From NCBI GenBank assembly GCA_015056495.1, contig SVGC01000029.1:1-50931 (forward strand): a stretch of 50,931 bases of DNA, written 5' to 3'. The DNA is from Butyrivibrio sp. Lineage in GTDB: Bacteria > Bacillota > Clostridia > Lachnospirales > Lachnospiraceae. The notes beneath the pieces are model-generated. The model was not told where the DNA came from, ran no database searches, and worked only from the letters and a program-made list of their open reading frames with translations. The position numbers and the translations under genes are program-made. Every line of letters begins with the position of its first letter. Positions within the stretch are counted from its first letter, which is position 1. Of this stretch, positions 8,377 to 15,857 are shown in pieces.

Positions 8377-8546
8377 AACAGAGTTGCCAGGTGCGAATAA
8401 CACTTGGGACCTAGCCGAGCGTGGAGCTTGGCTATTCTATTAAAGATGATGCACAGCCTACTAAGTGAGCAATTTATGTAGTGGATGCGCTATGGAATCT
8501 TGAGATGCCCATAGACAGGAGAGTTCATGCGTGAACTCTCTTTTTT
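8377..8546 (+). ncRNA. Candidate structured RNA or leader, ~170 nt, with own promoter and terminator
   Basis: Between a good promoter and a perfect terminator lie three clean hairpins: CCAGGTG/CACTTGG (8387-8393 with 8401-8407), AGCCGAGC/GCTTGGCT (8413-8420 with 8426-8433), and CTATGG/CCATAG (8490-8495 with 8509-8514) with an inner ATCT/AGAT. The terminator is GAGAGTTCA/TGAACTCTC (8519-8540) plus six T. AGAGTT at 8380-8385 repeats the 5' arm of the terminator, so it could pair with AACTCT at 8534-8539 and open the terminator. No long ORF occurs inside. It is either a stand-alone small RNA or an attenuator leader for the 59-aa ORF at 8579. It does not fit 6S, SRP or tmRNA by eye. Confidence 0.6.
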
Positions 8547-8578
8547 AAAATTATTGTATTGATTTACGAGGTACGTCT

Positions 8579-8758
8579 ATGTGTGATGTAAAAAAATATA
8601 GTGATATCTATAAAGAAATAGCTAAATTAAATCCTAAGGATACTTTACAGCTTGTTCTTGAGAGTGAGACTGAAGAAGAAAAAGATTTCTATGAGATGGT
8701 AGGAGACTTTTTGCTCCAAAGAAGACAAAAAGAAGTTGTTGAAAGGAATCTTTTCTGA
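8579..8758 (+). CDS. Small acidic/charged protein of unknown function, 59 aa
   Basis: This short ORF lies between two candidate structured RNAs. It starts at ATG 8579, 7 bases after CGAGG. It has no stop until TGA 8756 and normal codon use. The protein is highly charged and predicted helical (KYSDIYKEIAKLNPKD, LESETEEEKDFYEMVGDF, LLQRRQKEVVERN), with no signal or membrane segment. It sits 32 bases after a terminator that may be conditional, so its expression could depend on read-through from the upstream RNA. I do not recognise a family; some bacterial toxin-antitoxin and phage-like regulators have this size, but nothing here shows such a role. Confidence 0.6.
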   Translation: MCDVKKYSDIYKEIAKLNPKDTLQLVLESETEEEKDFYEMVGDFLLQRRQKEVVERNLF

Positions 8759-8764
8759 GTAGAT

Positions 8765-9026
8765 GAAAAAGTTTACTAGAGTTGCCACCAACCGCATACA
8801 GTAGCCCTGAGCTTCCTTGCGTACGCAGCAGGAAAACAGCAACTCACTCCATAAATGCCCAAAACAAGGCATTTAAGACAGTAAGAAAGTTCTCAAAGAG
8901 ATAAATCCAGATAGCCGTAGAAGGTAGGTAGAATAATAGCTATTTTTGCAAAGTTCATACAGTAATTGCCGTGAGAACGGACTTTGAAAAAGTCTTAATG
9001 GAGAAGATTTCCTTGAGACTTTTTTA
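8765..9026 (+). ncRNA. Second candidate structured RNA, ~260 nt, ending in a terminator
   Basis: Several helices can be read: closing stem GAGTTGC/GCAACTC (8779-8785 with 8839-8845) around TTCCTTGC/GCA..AGGAA (8813-8834); AAATGCC/GGCATTT (8853-8859 with 8868-8874); long-range GTTCTCA/TGAGAAC (8889-8895 with 8972-8978); ATAGC/GCTAT (8911-8915 with 8939-8943); and CAAAGTTC/GGACTTTG (8949-8956 with 8979-8986). It ends in a terminator. It shares the ten bases AGAGTTGCCA with the RNA at 8377. No ORF of size is present. It could be the 3' part of the 59-aa ORF transcript or a separate RNA; I see no clear own promoter. Confidence 0.5.
8990..9025 (+). terminator. Terminator of the second candidate RNA
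   Basis: AAGTCTTAA and TTGAGACTT pair (one G-U), extended by GGA/TCC across a bulged T, and are followed by a run of T. Confidence 0.8.
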
Positions 9027-9035
9027 ATACCATTG

Positions 9036-9097
9036 GAATTTGCTTACCTATGACATTAAAAACGCTCCGCTAAGGATACGCACCTCGCGGAAATGAA
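9036..9097 (+). repeat. Dispersed ACGCTCCGCTA element, copy 1
   Basis: The hallmark is AAATTGCTT-like sequence, then CCTATGA, then AAAAACGCTCCGCTAAGGAT and a CG-rich CGCACCTCGCGG tail. It matches copies at 24401-24462 (opposite strand), 30581-30660 and 32527-32573. This copy is diverged. Confidence 0.7.
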
Positions 9098-9119
9098 TGT
9101 ATTCTTGTGACTTAAAACA

Positions 9120-9143
9120 GAAAACCGCACTAGCTGCGGTTTT
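9120..9143. terminator. Perfect 9-bp hairpin with A and T flanks (bidirectional terminator)
   Basis: AAAACCGCA and TGCGGTTTT flank a CTAGC loop. It lies between the RNA block and the tandem palindromes. Confidence 0.6.
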
Positions 9144-9184
9144 CGTAAGAAAATGATACAAGAGGGAAAATGCAACACACACAT

Positions 9185-9437
9185 GCATGCCACCCCAAGC
9201 ATTTTTGTGAAAGGTGGCATGCGAATATTGAGCTATCTGCATGCCACCCCAAGCATTTTTGTGAAAGGTGGCATGCGAATATTGAGCTATCTGCATGCCA
9301 CCCCAAGCATTTTCACAAAAGGTAGCATGCGAATATTGAGCTATCTGCATGCCACCCCAAGCATTTTCACAAAAGGTAGCATGCAGATATACTGCAAAGT
9401 GCATGCCACTTTGAGCGATTTTAATGATGGTGGCATG
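9185..9437. repeat. Tandem array of 54-bp palindromic repeats (4 full units plus a degenerate fifth)
   Basis: Units start at 9185, 9239, 9293, 9347 and 9401. Each begins with GCATGCCACC and carries the complementary GGTGGCATGC (GGTAGCATGC in units 3 and 4) after an 18-base loop, then ~16 bases ending in GAGCTATCT. Units 1-2 have TTTTTGTGAAA in the loop and units 3-4 have TTTTCACAAAA, i.e. the central TGTG is replaced by its reverse complement. Because 54 is divisible by 3, both strands show long repetitive open frames here; I consider them non-coding. Confidence 0.9.
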
Positions 9438-9469
9438 AAATGAAAGGATTTTTCGCTCTATGCAAGCGT

Positions 9470-9478
9470 TGGTATAAT
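9470..9478 (+). promoter_or_regulatory. Extended -10 promoter for the 124-aa membrane protein gene
   Basis: TGGTATAAT (9470-9478) is an extended -10 box. The predicted leader is about 150 bases. No clear -35 is seen. Confidence 0.4.
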
Positions 9479-9632
9479 CTATTGTTTTAAATTAGTTATA
9501 TACATCTAAATTGCCCTTATAAAGATATATTTAGAGGTCATCATTATTTAAAATAGTTTTATAACTAAAAAGCTTCTTTTGTAAGAGCTGTTGCCATATT
9601 ATTGGAATTTGTTGATCTAAGGGGGCATTAAG

Positions 9633-10007
9633 GTGAATAAGAATAATAATATAATAGCGACTATTTTTCTCATAGTTGGAACTGTAGCAGTTATGTGTAT
9701 TTCATTTGTATATATACATTGGACTGCTTATAAGATAGCAGCTTTCCATATAGATTATGCGGAGTATGTGCCACCGGCTATTATGTGCATCGTATCGCTT
9801 GCGGTATTTGTGACTTCGGTAAAAAAGCATAACAAACGCTTTATGTATAAATACGTGGCGATATTCTCGCTAATTATGATCGTATGTGCAATTACCATGC
9901 TTCTTAATGTTCATGCATATTGTCCGGTTTGTAACTATGTTGACGATGATAAGTGGTATCCGATAATATATCAATTGATTGAAAATAGATCATATGAGTC
10001 GATTTAG
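9633..10007 (+). CDS. Membrane protein of unknown function, 124 aa
   Basis: I do not recognise this protein. It has a GTG start 7 bases after a GGGGG site. There are three hydrophobic segments: about residues 8-30 (IIATIFLIVGTVAVMCISFVY), 46-62 (PPAIMCIVSLAVFVTSV) and 72-92 (YVAIFSLIMIVCAITMLL). The C-terminal ~30 residues contain YCPVC and an acidic DDDKW stretch and may be extracytoplasmic; the CPVC pair could be redox-active or bind metal. It is monocistronic between the repeat block and the phosphatase gene. Confidence 0.7.
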   Translation: MNKNNNIIATIFLIVGTVAVMCISFVYIHWTAYKIAAFHIDYAEYVPPAIMCIVSLAVFVTSVKKHNKRFMYKYVAIFSLIMIVCAITMLLNVHAYCPVCNYVDDDKWYPIIYQLIENRSYESI

Positions 10008-10074
10008 GCGCAGATAATTTCAAATTAAATGTGTAAGCTACACGTTACATGATTAATTGAGAATGAGGTCAGAG

Positions 10075-10611
10075 ATGGATCATTTTTATTTTATAAGACA
10101 TGGGGAGACTGTGTGGAATGTTGAGAATAAGATATGCGGAGCAACAGATATAGAGCTTACGGAAAAGGGACATCAGCAGGCAATAGAAACAGGTAAGAAG
10201 ATCCTTGAGCAGGGCATACATGCAGATATCATCTTATCTTCACCACTTGTCAGAGCCAGTGAAACAGCAAGGCACATATCTGAAATAACAGGAATACCTA
10301 TGGAAATCGAGCAGAGACTTAAGGAACAGAACTTTGGAAGATATGAATCAACTCCAAGGGATGGAAAAGAGTTCTATGAAGCTAAAAAGGACCTTGCCAG
10401 CCGATTTGGGACAGGTGAGTCAATGCTGCAGGTGGCGCAGAGAATATATAATCTTCTAGATGATATAAAAGCAGGGGATAGAGAAGTAATATTAGTGGCC
10501 CATAATGGTATCGTAAGGATTGTGGAATCATATTTTAGAGAAATGGGCAGTGATGAGTTTTCTCTTTGCGGGATTAAGAATTGTGAAGTTAGGAAATATG
10601 TATTCTTCTGA
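10075..10611 (+). CDS. Histidine phosphatase family protein (PhoE/CobC/phosphoglycerate-mutase-like), 178 aa
   Basis: The catalytic RHGET motif is at residues 8-12 (FIRHGETVWN), followed by the family LTEKGHQQA segment, SSPLVRASETA with the second arginine, RLKEQNFGRYE, and the second histidine in VAHNGIV. This is the branch-2-like small histidine phosphatase fold, acting on phosphorylated small molecules through a phosphohistidine. The substrate cannot be set from sequence; alpha-ribazole phosphatase and broad-range phosphatase are both possible. ATG 10075 follows GAGG by 6 bases, so I prefer it over the upstream ATG at 10057. Confidence 0.88.
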   Translation: MDHFYFIRHGETVWNVENKICGATDIELTEKGHQQAIETGKKILEQGIHADIILSSPLVRASETARHISEITGIPMEIEQRLKEQNFGRYESTPRDGKEFYEAKKDLASRFGTGESMLQVAQRIYNLLDDIKAGDREVILVAHNGIVRIVESYFREMGSDEFSLCGIKNCEVRKYVFF

Positions 10612-10814
10612 TTTAAAAAATCAATAAGACAAATTTCAGATAATTACATGTCAAAATTATAAAATTTTAGTTAAGGAAACTACTTTCAAGGACAGAGTTT
10701 TTTATTTATAAATATTATATAAACTATGCTTTAGAAGCATTTATTTCCTTTTTCATTATGCTAAAATAAGTTTTATATTCGATATATTCTACTGGAGAAA
10801 ATGGGGGTTTTGAC

Positions 10815-11969
10815 TTGGGCTATAGTTACTCTTTATATTACGCAGAAGCTCATATAGCGTGCATTATCGTACTTCTGGTAATCCTTCATAGACTTATAAA
10901 AGCAATTGATAAACAATCTAGTCAGATAATTCTTGCTAACATGATCGTTAGCACTGTTTTCTACTTTGGCGCTGAAATATTTTGGGTATTGGTTGATGCC
11001 GATATTATTTTGAAGACCAGCTACAACGTATATCTATCCAACGTCATAACCTATATACTGATTGGAACGAGTTCGTTTTTGTGGTTCATGTATACGGAGA
11101 ATTTGCAGAATAACAGGCACATAATGACCATGAAGGCACAATTTCTGATAGCACTTCCGGCAATCATAATGTCGTTGCTGATCATTTTTGCTTATAAGAC
11201 TAATTATGTATTTTATGTAGATGAAAATGGTTCTCTTCAGAATGGTAATTTCTATCTGGTACTGATACTTGTTCCGTTTGGTTATATGATAGCTTCATCT
11301 CTTAGAGCTTTTTATAGAGCCAGCCGCAAGGATCTCTACGCAGATAGAGAAGTATATATTTCCATCGGCCTGTTCCCGATATTCCCAATGGTGCTGGGAA
11401 TATTTCAGGCAATCTTTTGGAGAATACCGCTGTTATGCTATGGCGCTACAATAGCTATTTTATATGTATACCTTGCATCTGTTGAAAATATGATTTCGCT
11501 GGATCCACTTACTCAGTTAAACAACAGGACTCAGCTCAGAAAGTACCTGCTGAATAAGCTGAAAAATCTTGATCCTTCACTGATGCTGTTTGTTGTTATA
11601 GTTGATATCGACAAACTCAGCAGTATCAACGAGCAGTATGGTCGTATAGAAGGCGACAATGCAATCATCAGAGTTTCAGATGCAGTCAAGGATGCATGCT
11701 CATCACAGCGTAACAGATTCTTCTGTTCACGTTACAACGGTGACGAGTTCATAATTGTTGCTGAAGTAGAGTATAAAGCAGAAGTAAACTGGCTTGTAGA
11801 TCAGATCAAGGCCAATGTTAAAAGAGCCAATGCCAATTCCGGAGTAGAATACTCTCTGACAGTCAGCACCGGTATTGCCCAGCATTTTGACAATGAACCG
11901 ATCACGGCAGAGACCCTGGTAGCCAGAGCTGAAAACGAACTTGGACATCAGAAAAAAAGTATATTGTAA
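10815..11969 (+). CDS. Membrane diguanylate cyclase (7TM-like sensor plus GGDEF), 384 aa
   Basis: Residues 1-215 hold about six to seven hydrophobic helices. Residues ~225-384 are a GGDEF domain that would make c-di-GMP from two GTP at the membrane. Domain hallmarks are LDPLTQLNNRTQL, VVIVDIDKLSSINEQYGR and SRYNGDEFIIV. The active-site loop reads NGDEF (about 308-312) rather than GGDEF, so the first glycine is replaced; NGDEF variants may retain activity, but this is uncertain. The allosteric RxxD site is not intact (R-N-R-F at the expected place). The start is TTG 10815, 7 bases behind GGGGG. A strong terminator follows. Confidence 0.88.
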   Translation: MGYSYSLYYAEAHIACIIVLLVILHRLIKAIDKQSSQIILANMIVSTVFYFGAEIFWVLVDADIILKTSYNVYLSNVITYILIGTSSFLWFMYTENLQNNRHIMTMKAQFLIALPAIIMSLLIIFAYKTNYVFYVDENGSLQNGNFYLVLILVPFGYMIASSLRAFYRASRKDLYADREVYISIGLFPIFPMVLGIFQAIFWRIPLLCYGATIAILYVYLASVENMISLDPLTQLNNRTQLRKYLLNKLKNLDPSLMLFVVIVDIDKLSSINEQYGRIEGDNAIIRVSDAVKDACSSQRNRFFCSRYNGDEFIIVAEVEYKAEVNWLVDQIKANVKRANANSGVEYSLTVSTGIAQHFDNEPITAETLVARAENELGHQKKSIL

Positions 11970-11974
11970 GATCA

Positions 11975-12011
11975 AAAACACCACATGTATCAAGGCTGCA
12001 TGTGGTGTTTT
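11975..12011 (+). terminator. Terminator after the diguanylate cyclase gene
   Basis: AAAACACCACATG and CATGTGGTGTTTT form a 13-bp stem around an 11-base loop, with a T-rich tail. Confidence 0.85.
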
Positions 12012-12081
12012 CTTTATCATTTTTTCATAAAATATAATTTAGCCGAAAGTCTGAATTAGTAATTCATGTTTTAAGAATCTT

Positions 12082-12099
12082 TGTTATAATGTGGTTATG
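12082..12099 (+). promoter_or_regulatory. Extended -10 promoter directly abutting the start codon (leaderless mRNA)
   Basis: TGTTATAAT is at 12082-12090 and the start ATG is at 12097, so transcription should begin at or next to the A of ATG. No Shine-Dalgarno sequence can be found in the preceding 25 bases. Confidence 0.6.
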
Positions 12100-14055
12100 A
12101 ATAAAGATTTTTTACCAATTTCAAAAGAAGATATGAAAAAAAGGGGATGGGATTGTGTTGATTTCGCGTATGTGTGCGGCGACGCATATGTAGACCATCC
12201 TTCTTTTGGTACTGCAATTATCAGCAGAGTGTTAGAGTCCAGAGGATATAGGATTGGGATGATCTGCCAGCCTGACTGGAAGGATGAGGATTCCATTGAT
12301 GTATTTGGAGAGCCGAGACTGGGATATCTGGTTTCTTCAGGAAATATGGATTCTATGGTCAACCATTATACTGTTGCCAAAAAGAGAAGATCTCAGGATG
12401 CCTTTACACCGGGCGGTGTCATAGGAAAGCGCCCTGATAGAGCAGTAGTAGTATATTGCAATCTGATCAGAAAACGATATAAGCATGTGCCTATCATAAT
12501 TGGCGGTCTTGAGGCCAGTCTGCGCAGGATGGGACACTACGACTACTGGTCTGATAAGGTGAGAAGGTCTATTTTGCTGGAATCCGGAGCAGATCTTATC
12601 AGCTATGGCATGGGCGAACATAGCATTGTTGAGATAGCCGATGCTCTTAATAGTGGAATGGATGTCAGAGACATCACCTATATCGCAGGAACTGTCTATA
12701 AGACTAGAGATAAATCTGTTATCTACGATGCCATTGAGCTTCCTAGCTTTGAAGAGATCGAATCAGACAAGAAAAAATATGCAATGAGCTTTAGCCTCCA
12801 GTATCAGAATACTGATCCATTTCAGGCTAAGGGACTGTATGAGAGCTACGGCGGAGGCACATATGTAGTGCAGAACCCGCCCGCCAAGCCTCTTACCATG
12901 ATGGAGATGGATGATGTGTACGCGCTTCCTTACATGAGGGCTTATCATCCGATTTATGAAAAAGATGGCGGGATTCCGGCTCTTACTGAGATCAAGTATT
13001 CGCTGACTTCCAACAGAGGCTGTTATGGCGAATGCAATTTCTGCGCTCTTACAATGCATGAAGGTCGTATAGTTCAGGCAAGGAGCCATGAGTCTATTAT
13101 TGAAGAAGCTAAAGAGATGATCCAGGAGCCTGATTTTAAAGGCTATATACATGATGTGGGCGGCCCGACTGCTGAGTTTAGAGGTCCTGCCTGCGAGAAA
13201 CAGATGAAATTCGGAGCCTGCAAGGGTAAGAGATGTCTGTATCCTAAGCCATGCAATAACCTCAAGGTCGACCATAGTGATTATGTGAAGCTCCTTAGAA
13301 AGCTCAGAGCACTTCCTAACGTAAAAAAGGTATTTGTCCGTTCCGGCTTTAGATTTGATTATCTTGTAGCGGATAAAAATAAGGAATTCCTTAGAGAAAT
13401 CTGTAAATATCATGTCAGTGGACAGCTGAGAGTAGCTCCTGAGCATATTTCCAATAATGTTTTGTCCAAAATGGGAAAGCCTGGAGTTGAGATATACAAT
13501 GCTTTTATCAAGGAATTTGATAAGGTCAATAAGGAACTGAACATGGATCAGTACATTGTTCCATACCTTATGTCCTCACATCCTGGCAGCATGCTGGAGG
13601 ATGCAATTGCATTGGCTGAATATCTTAGAGACCATCACATATCACCGGATCAGGTTCAGGACTTTTATCCTACTCCTGGTACGGTCTCTACGACTATGTA
13701 TTACACAGGCTACGATCCTCAGACTATGCAGGAAGTATTTGTGGAAAGGGACCCTCATGCCAAGGCTATTCAGAGAGCACTTATCCAGTACAAGCGTCCT
13801 GAGAATTACGAGTTGGTAAAAGAGGCTCTGATAAAAGCCGGAAGAGAAGATCTGATAGGCTTTGATGCAAAGTGCCTGATTCCTCCGAGGAAGATGAATA
13901 CAGATAAAAAGCATTTCAATAATGCTGGGAACAGTGGACATAAGACCTCTGTACAAAGACCTTCGTCAAAAAAGAATAAAGATTCAAACAAGGTATCTTC
14001 AAAAAAGAAGACCGGATTTAAGGGTGCTAACAATAAACAACCCAGAAGAAAATAG
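12097..14055 (+). CDS. YgiQ family radical SAM protein, 652 aa
   Basis: This is a large radical S-adenosylmethionine enzyme of the YgiQ family. The [4Fe-4S]-binding cysteines are C309, C313 and C316 in RGCYGECNFCAL. The N-terminal ~300 residues form the YgiQ-specific (UPF0313) domain with CGDAYVDHPSFG, IIGGLEASLRRMGHYDYWSD and a nucleotide/cobalamin-like Rossmann part. After the radical SAM core comes QVQDFYPTPGT and a lysine-rich, probably disordered tail (residues ~600-652). The molecular function of the family is unassigned. GTG 12091 overlaps the predicted start-site region, so ATG 12097 is chosen. It is monocistronic. Confidence 0.93.
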   Translation: MNKDFLPISKEDMKKRGWDCVDFAYVCGDAYVDHPSFGTAIISRVLESRGYRIGMICQPDWKDEDSIDVFGEPRLGYLVSSGNMDSMVNHYTVAKKRRSQDAFTPGGVIGKRPDRAVVVYCNLIRKRYKHVPIIIGGLEASLRRMGHYDYWSDKVRRSILLESGADLISYGMGEHSIVEIADALNSGMDVRDITYIAGTVYKTRDKSVIYDAIELPSFEEIESDKKKYAMSFSLQYQNTDPFQAKGLYESYGGGTYVVQNPPAKPLTMMEMDDVYALPYMRAYHPIYEKDGGIPALTEIKYSLTSNRGCYGECNFCALTMHEGRIVQARSHESIIEEAKEMIQEPDFKGYIHDVGGPTAEFRGPACEKQMKFGACKGKRCLYPKPCNNLKVDHSDYVKLLRKLRALPNVKKVFVRSGFRFDYLVADKNKEFLREICKYHVSGQLRVAPEHISNNVLSKMGKPGVEIYNAFIKEFDKVNKELNMDQYIVPYLMSSHPGSMLEDAIALAEYLRDHHISPDQVQDFYPTPGTVSTTMYYTGYDPQTMQEVFVERDPHAKAIQRALIQYKRPENYELVKEALIKAGREDLIGFDAKCLIPPRKMNTDKKHFNNAGNSGHKTSVQRPSSKKNKDSNKVSSKKKTGFKGANNKQPRRK

Positions 14056-14066
14056 GATAACATACC

Positions 14067-14106
14067 AAAAGAGCTGTTGTGCATAACCTGCACAACAGCT
14101 CTTTTT
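14067..14106 (+). terminator. Strong terminator after the YgiQ gene
   Basis: AAAAGAGCTGTTGTGC and GCACAACAGCTCTTTT make a perfect 16-bp stem around ATAACCT, followed by T. It works in both orientations. Confidence 0.9.
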
Positions 14107-14277
14107 GAGAAGAGAGAAAGAATATGGAGAGTGAAATGTTCACTCTGGTATGTAATAATCTTTTTTACCCTAAAATCTGCTCGATGATACAGATCTCTGG
14201 GATTACTAACTGTTTAACCGGTCAAAGAGAAGTCTGAATCAGACTTTTTCTCTGGCATCTGCTCTATTGGAGCCTTG

Positions 14278-15543
14278 TCAAAGAAACACCTTGTACAGAT
14301 CTTTGTACCCCTTTGTATCCATTGTCAAATGTCTCGGCAGTCCTTCAACCATCATCGGTGTGTAATCGCCCTGAATAAGAGGCTTTACATAGTTGACGAA
14401 CTCTTCCGTTACATAGTTACCTGCTTTGTTGATCCATTCTCTTGGAACAAGCTTTTCGCCGTTTGCAATACGATGAACATCATATACACCTGTTGTGCTC
14501 TGGTATGGGTCATCTGAAAGTCTGTCAATGACAACCATTACACCGGATGTACCTTCATCCGCAGCCTTAACAGCAGCACCACCTACCATGAAAGCTTCAT
14601 TGATATCAATGCGGCTTGCAAGGTGAGAAGCAGATCTCTGAAGAGTTGAGAACTCAACAGCTCTTGATTTGCATCCCAGCTTTTCGTGGATGTGGTTAGC
14701 AAGGAATGAAGCAGAACCGGTCATCTGGATATGTCCGAAAGCATCTTTTGTTTCGGAACCAGCTGACAGCTGACATACATAATTGCCATCCTTTGTTTTT
14801 ATACCTTCAGAAACAGCAGCAACCACAACATCTTTTTTCTTAAGAAGCTTGTCAACACTATCTGTAAACTTATCGATATCAAATGGAACCTCTGGAAGAT
14901 AGATGAGATCAGGTCCGTCACAGTCTTCACCCTTGGAAAGAGCAGTTGCGCCTGTAAGCCATCCTGCATTACGTCCCATAACTTCGATAACGGTTACATT
15001 TTTCTTTTTATAAGAGAAGCCAAGGCTGTCTCTGATGATCTCTTTTGTTGAAGTACCAATGTACTTGGCAGCACTTCCATAACCCGGAGTATGATCTGTA
15101 AGAGCCAGGTCATTATCAATTGTCTTAGGACATCCGATAAAGCGCTGACTTGCACCGGTGATAATCGCGTAGTCAGAGAGCTTTTTGATGGTATCCATTG
15201 AATCATTTCCGCCAATATAGATAAAGACTTCAATTTCCATCTTATCTAACAGTGAAAAGATTTTTTCATATATTGCCTTATCTTCATGGATTGCTGGTAA
15301 TTTGTATCGGCAAGTGCCAAGAAAAGCAGATGGAGTTCTCTTTAAGAGTTCGAGATCGAGCTCATTTTTGATATAGTCAGAGAGATCAACATACTGCTCA
15401 TCAAGAAAACCCTGAATGCCATAGCGCATGCCATAGACCTTATCAAAATCTCTGTCCATGGCGGTTTTGAATACTCCAGCCAAACTGGAGTTGATTACGG
15501 CGGTAGGACCGCCAGACTGCCCAACAAGAACGTTTCGACTCAT
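14278..15543 (-). CDS. 6-phosphofructokinase, PPi-dependent type, 421 aa
   Basis: Glycolytic phosphorylation of fructose 6-phosphate. The N-terminus has the phosphate-donor loop GQSGGPTAVINSS. The two residues that discriminate donor type are D in GGNDS (111-115) and K in PKTIDND (139-145). ATP enzymes have glycine at both places (GGDGS, PGTIDND), so this one should use pyrophosphate, which would also allow the reaction to run in reverse. Length (421 aa) is longer than bacterial ATP-PFK (~320 aa) and fits the PPi/clade-long group. ATG 15543 follows AGGAGGAAGTTCT. It is monocistronic and divergent from the acyltransferase cluster. Confidence 0.92.
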   Translation of the reverse strand: MSRNVLVGQSGGPTAVINSSLAGVFKTAMDRDFDKVYGMRYGIQGFLDEQYVDLSDYIKNELDLELLKRTPSAFLGTCRYKLPAIHEDKAIYEKIFSLLDKMEIEVFIYIGGNDSMDTIKKLSDYAIITGASQRFIGCPKTIDNDLALTDHTPGYGSAAKYIGTSTKEIIRDSLGFSYKKKNVTVIEVMGRNAGWLTGATALSKGEDCDGPDLIYLPEVPFDIDKFTDSVDKLLKKKDVVVAAVSEGIKTKDGNYVCQLSAGSETKDAFGHIQMTGSASFLANHIHEKLGCKSRAVEFSTLQRSASHLASRIDINEAFMVGGAAVKAADEGTSGVMVVIDRLSDDPYQSTTGVYDVHRIANGEKLVPREWINKAGNYVTEEFVNYVKPLIQGDYTPMMVEGLPRHLTMDTKGYKDLYKVFL

Positions 15544-15697
15544 AGAACTTCCTCCTAGATTATGTAAGTAATTTACGATATATCAATTATAACATGTTTT
15601 TTGATTGTAATGTTTTATTTCGAGTAATATTTTTATTTTTCTTTCGATAATCTGGAAACAGTTTATTTGAGATAGAAACAAAACTCTAACATTTTTA

Positions 15698-15826
15698 GTG
15701 AAAAAAATATATATGTATGGAGGTGCAGTTGGATGTTTTATAACTGCTGTATATTTGTATATTCAAAAACAGGCAAAAAAGTCAGAATTATTGTATAATA
15801 ATGTATTGAGTCATGTAATTGACTGA
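15698..15826 (+). CDS. Possible single-helix small membrane protein, 42 aa
   Basis: This is a weakly supported reading frame in the 314-base gap between the divergent pfk and acyltransferase genes. GTG 15698 opens MKKIYMYGGAVGCFI, then a hydrophobic helix (TAVYLYI) and a charged tail (QKQAKKSELLYNNVLSHVID). The basic start, one membrane helix and polar tail look protein-like, but there is no good ribosome site and the region also has the features expected of a promoter. Conservation in relatives would decide. Confidence 0.25.
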   Translation: MKKIYMYGGAVGCFITAVYLYIQKQAKKSELLYNNVLSHVID

Positions 15827-15857
15827 GTATTATTATTCGTTATGATTGGGAGTTAAA

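Noticed and set aside
8377..9026. 6S RNA, SRP RNA, tmRNA or RNase P RNA
   Set aside because: The folds are multi-hairpin rather than a long rod, and I see no conserved core of SRP, tmRNA or RNase P. A covariance search could overturn this.
9185..9437. CRISPR array
   Set aside because: The whole 54-bp unit is repeated, spacers included, with internal palindromes; no unique spacers and no cas genes.
9048..9443. Long open frames on both strands across the 54-bp repeats
   Set aside because: They arise because the tandem period is a multiple of three. The predicted proteins are only repeat translations and have no ribosome sites.
12763..13446. 227-aa minus-strand frame inside the YgiQ gene
   Set aside because: Antisense to the conserved radical SAM core, with no ribosome site or recognisable protein features.
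14231..14250. Terminator for the minus-strand pfk gene
   Set aside because: AGTCTGA/TCAGACT forms a stem, but its T-run is on the + strand, the wrong side for pfk; significance unclear.
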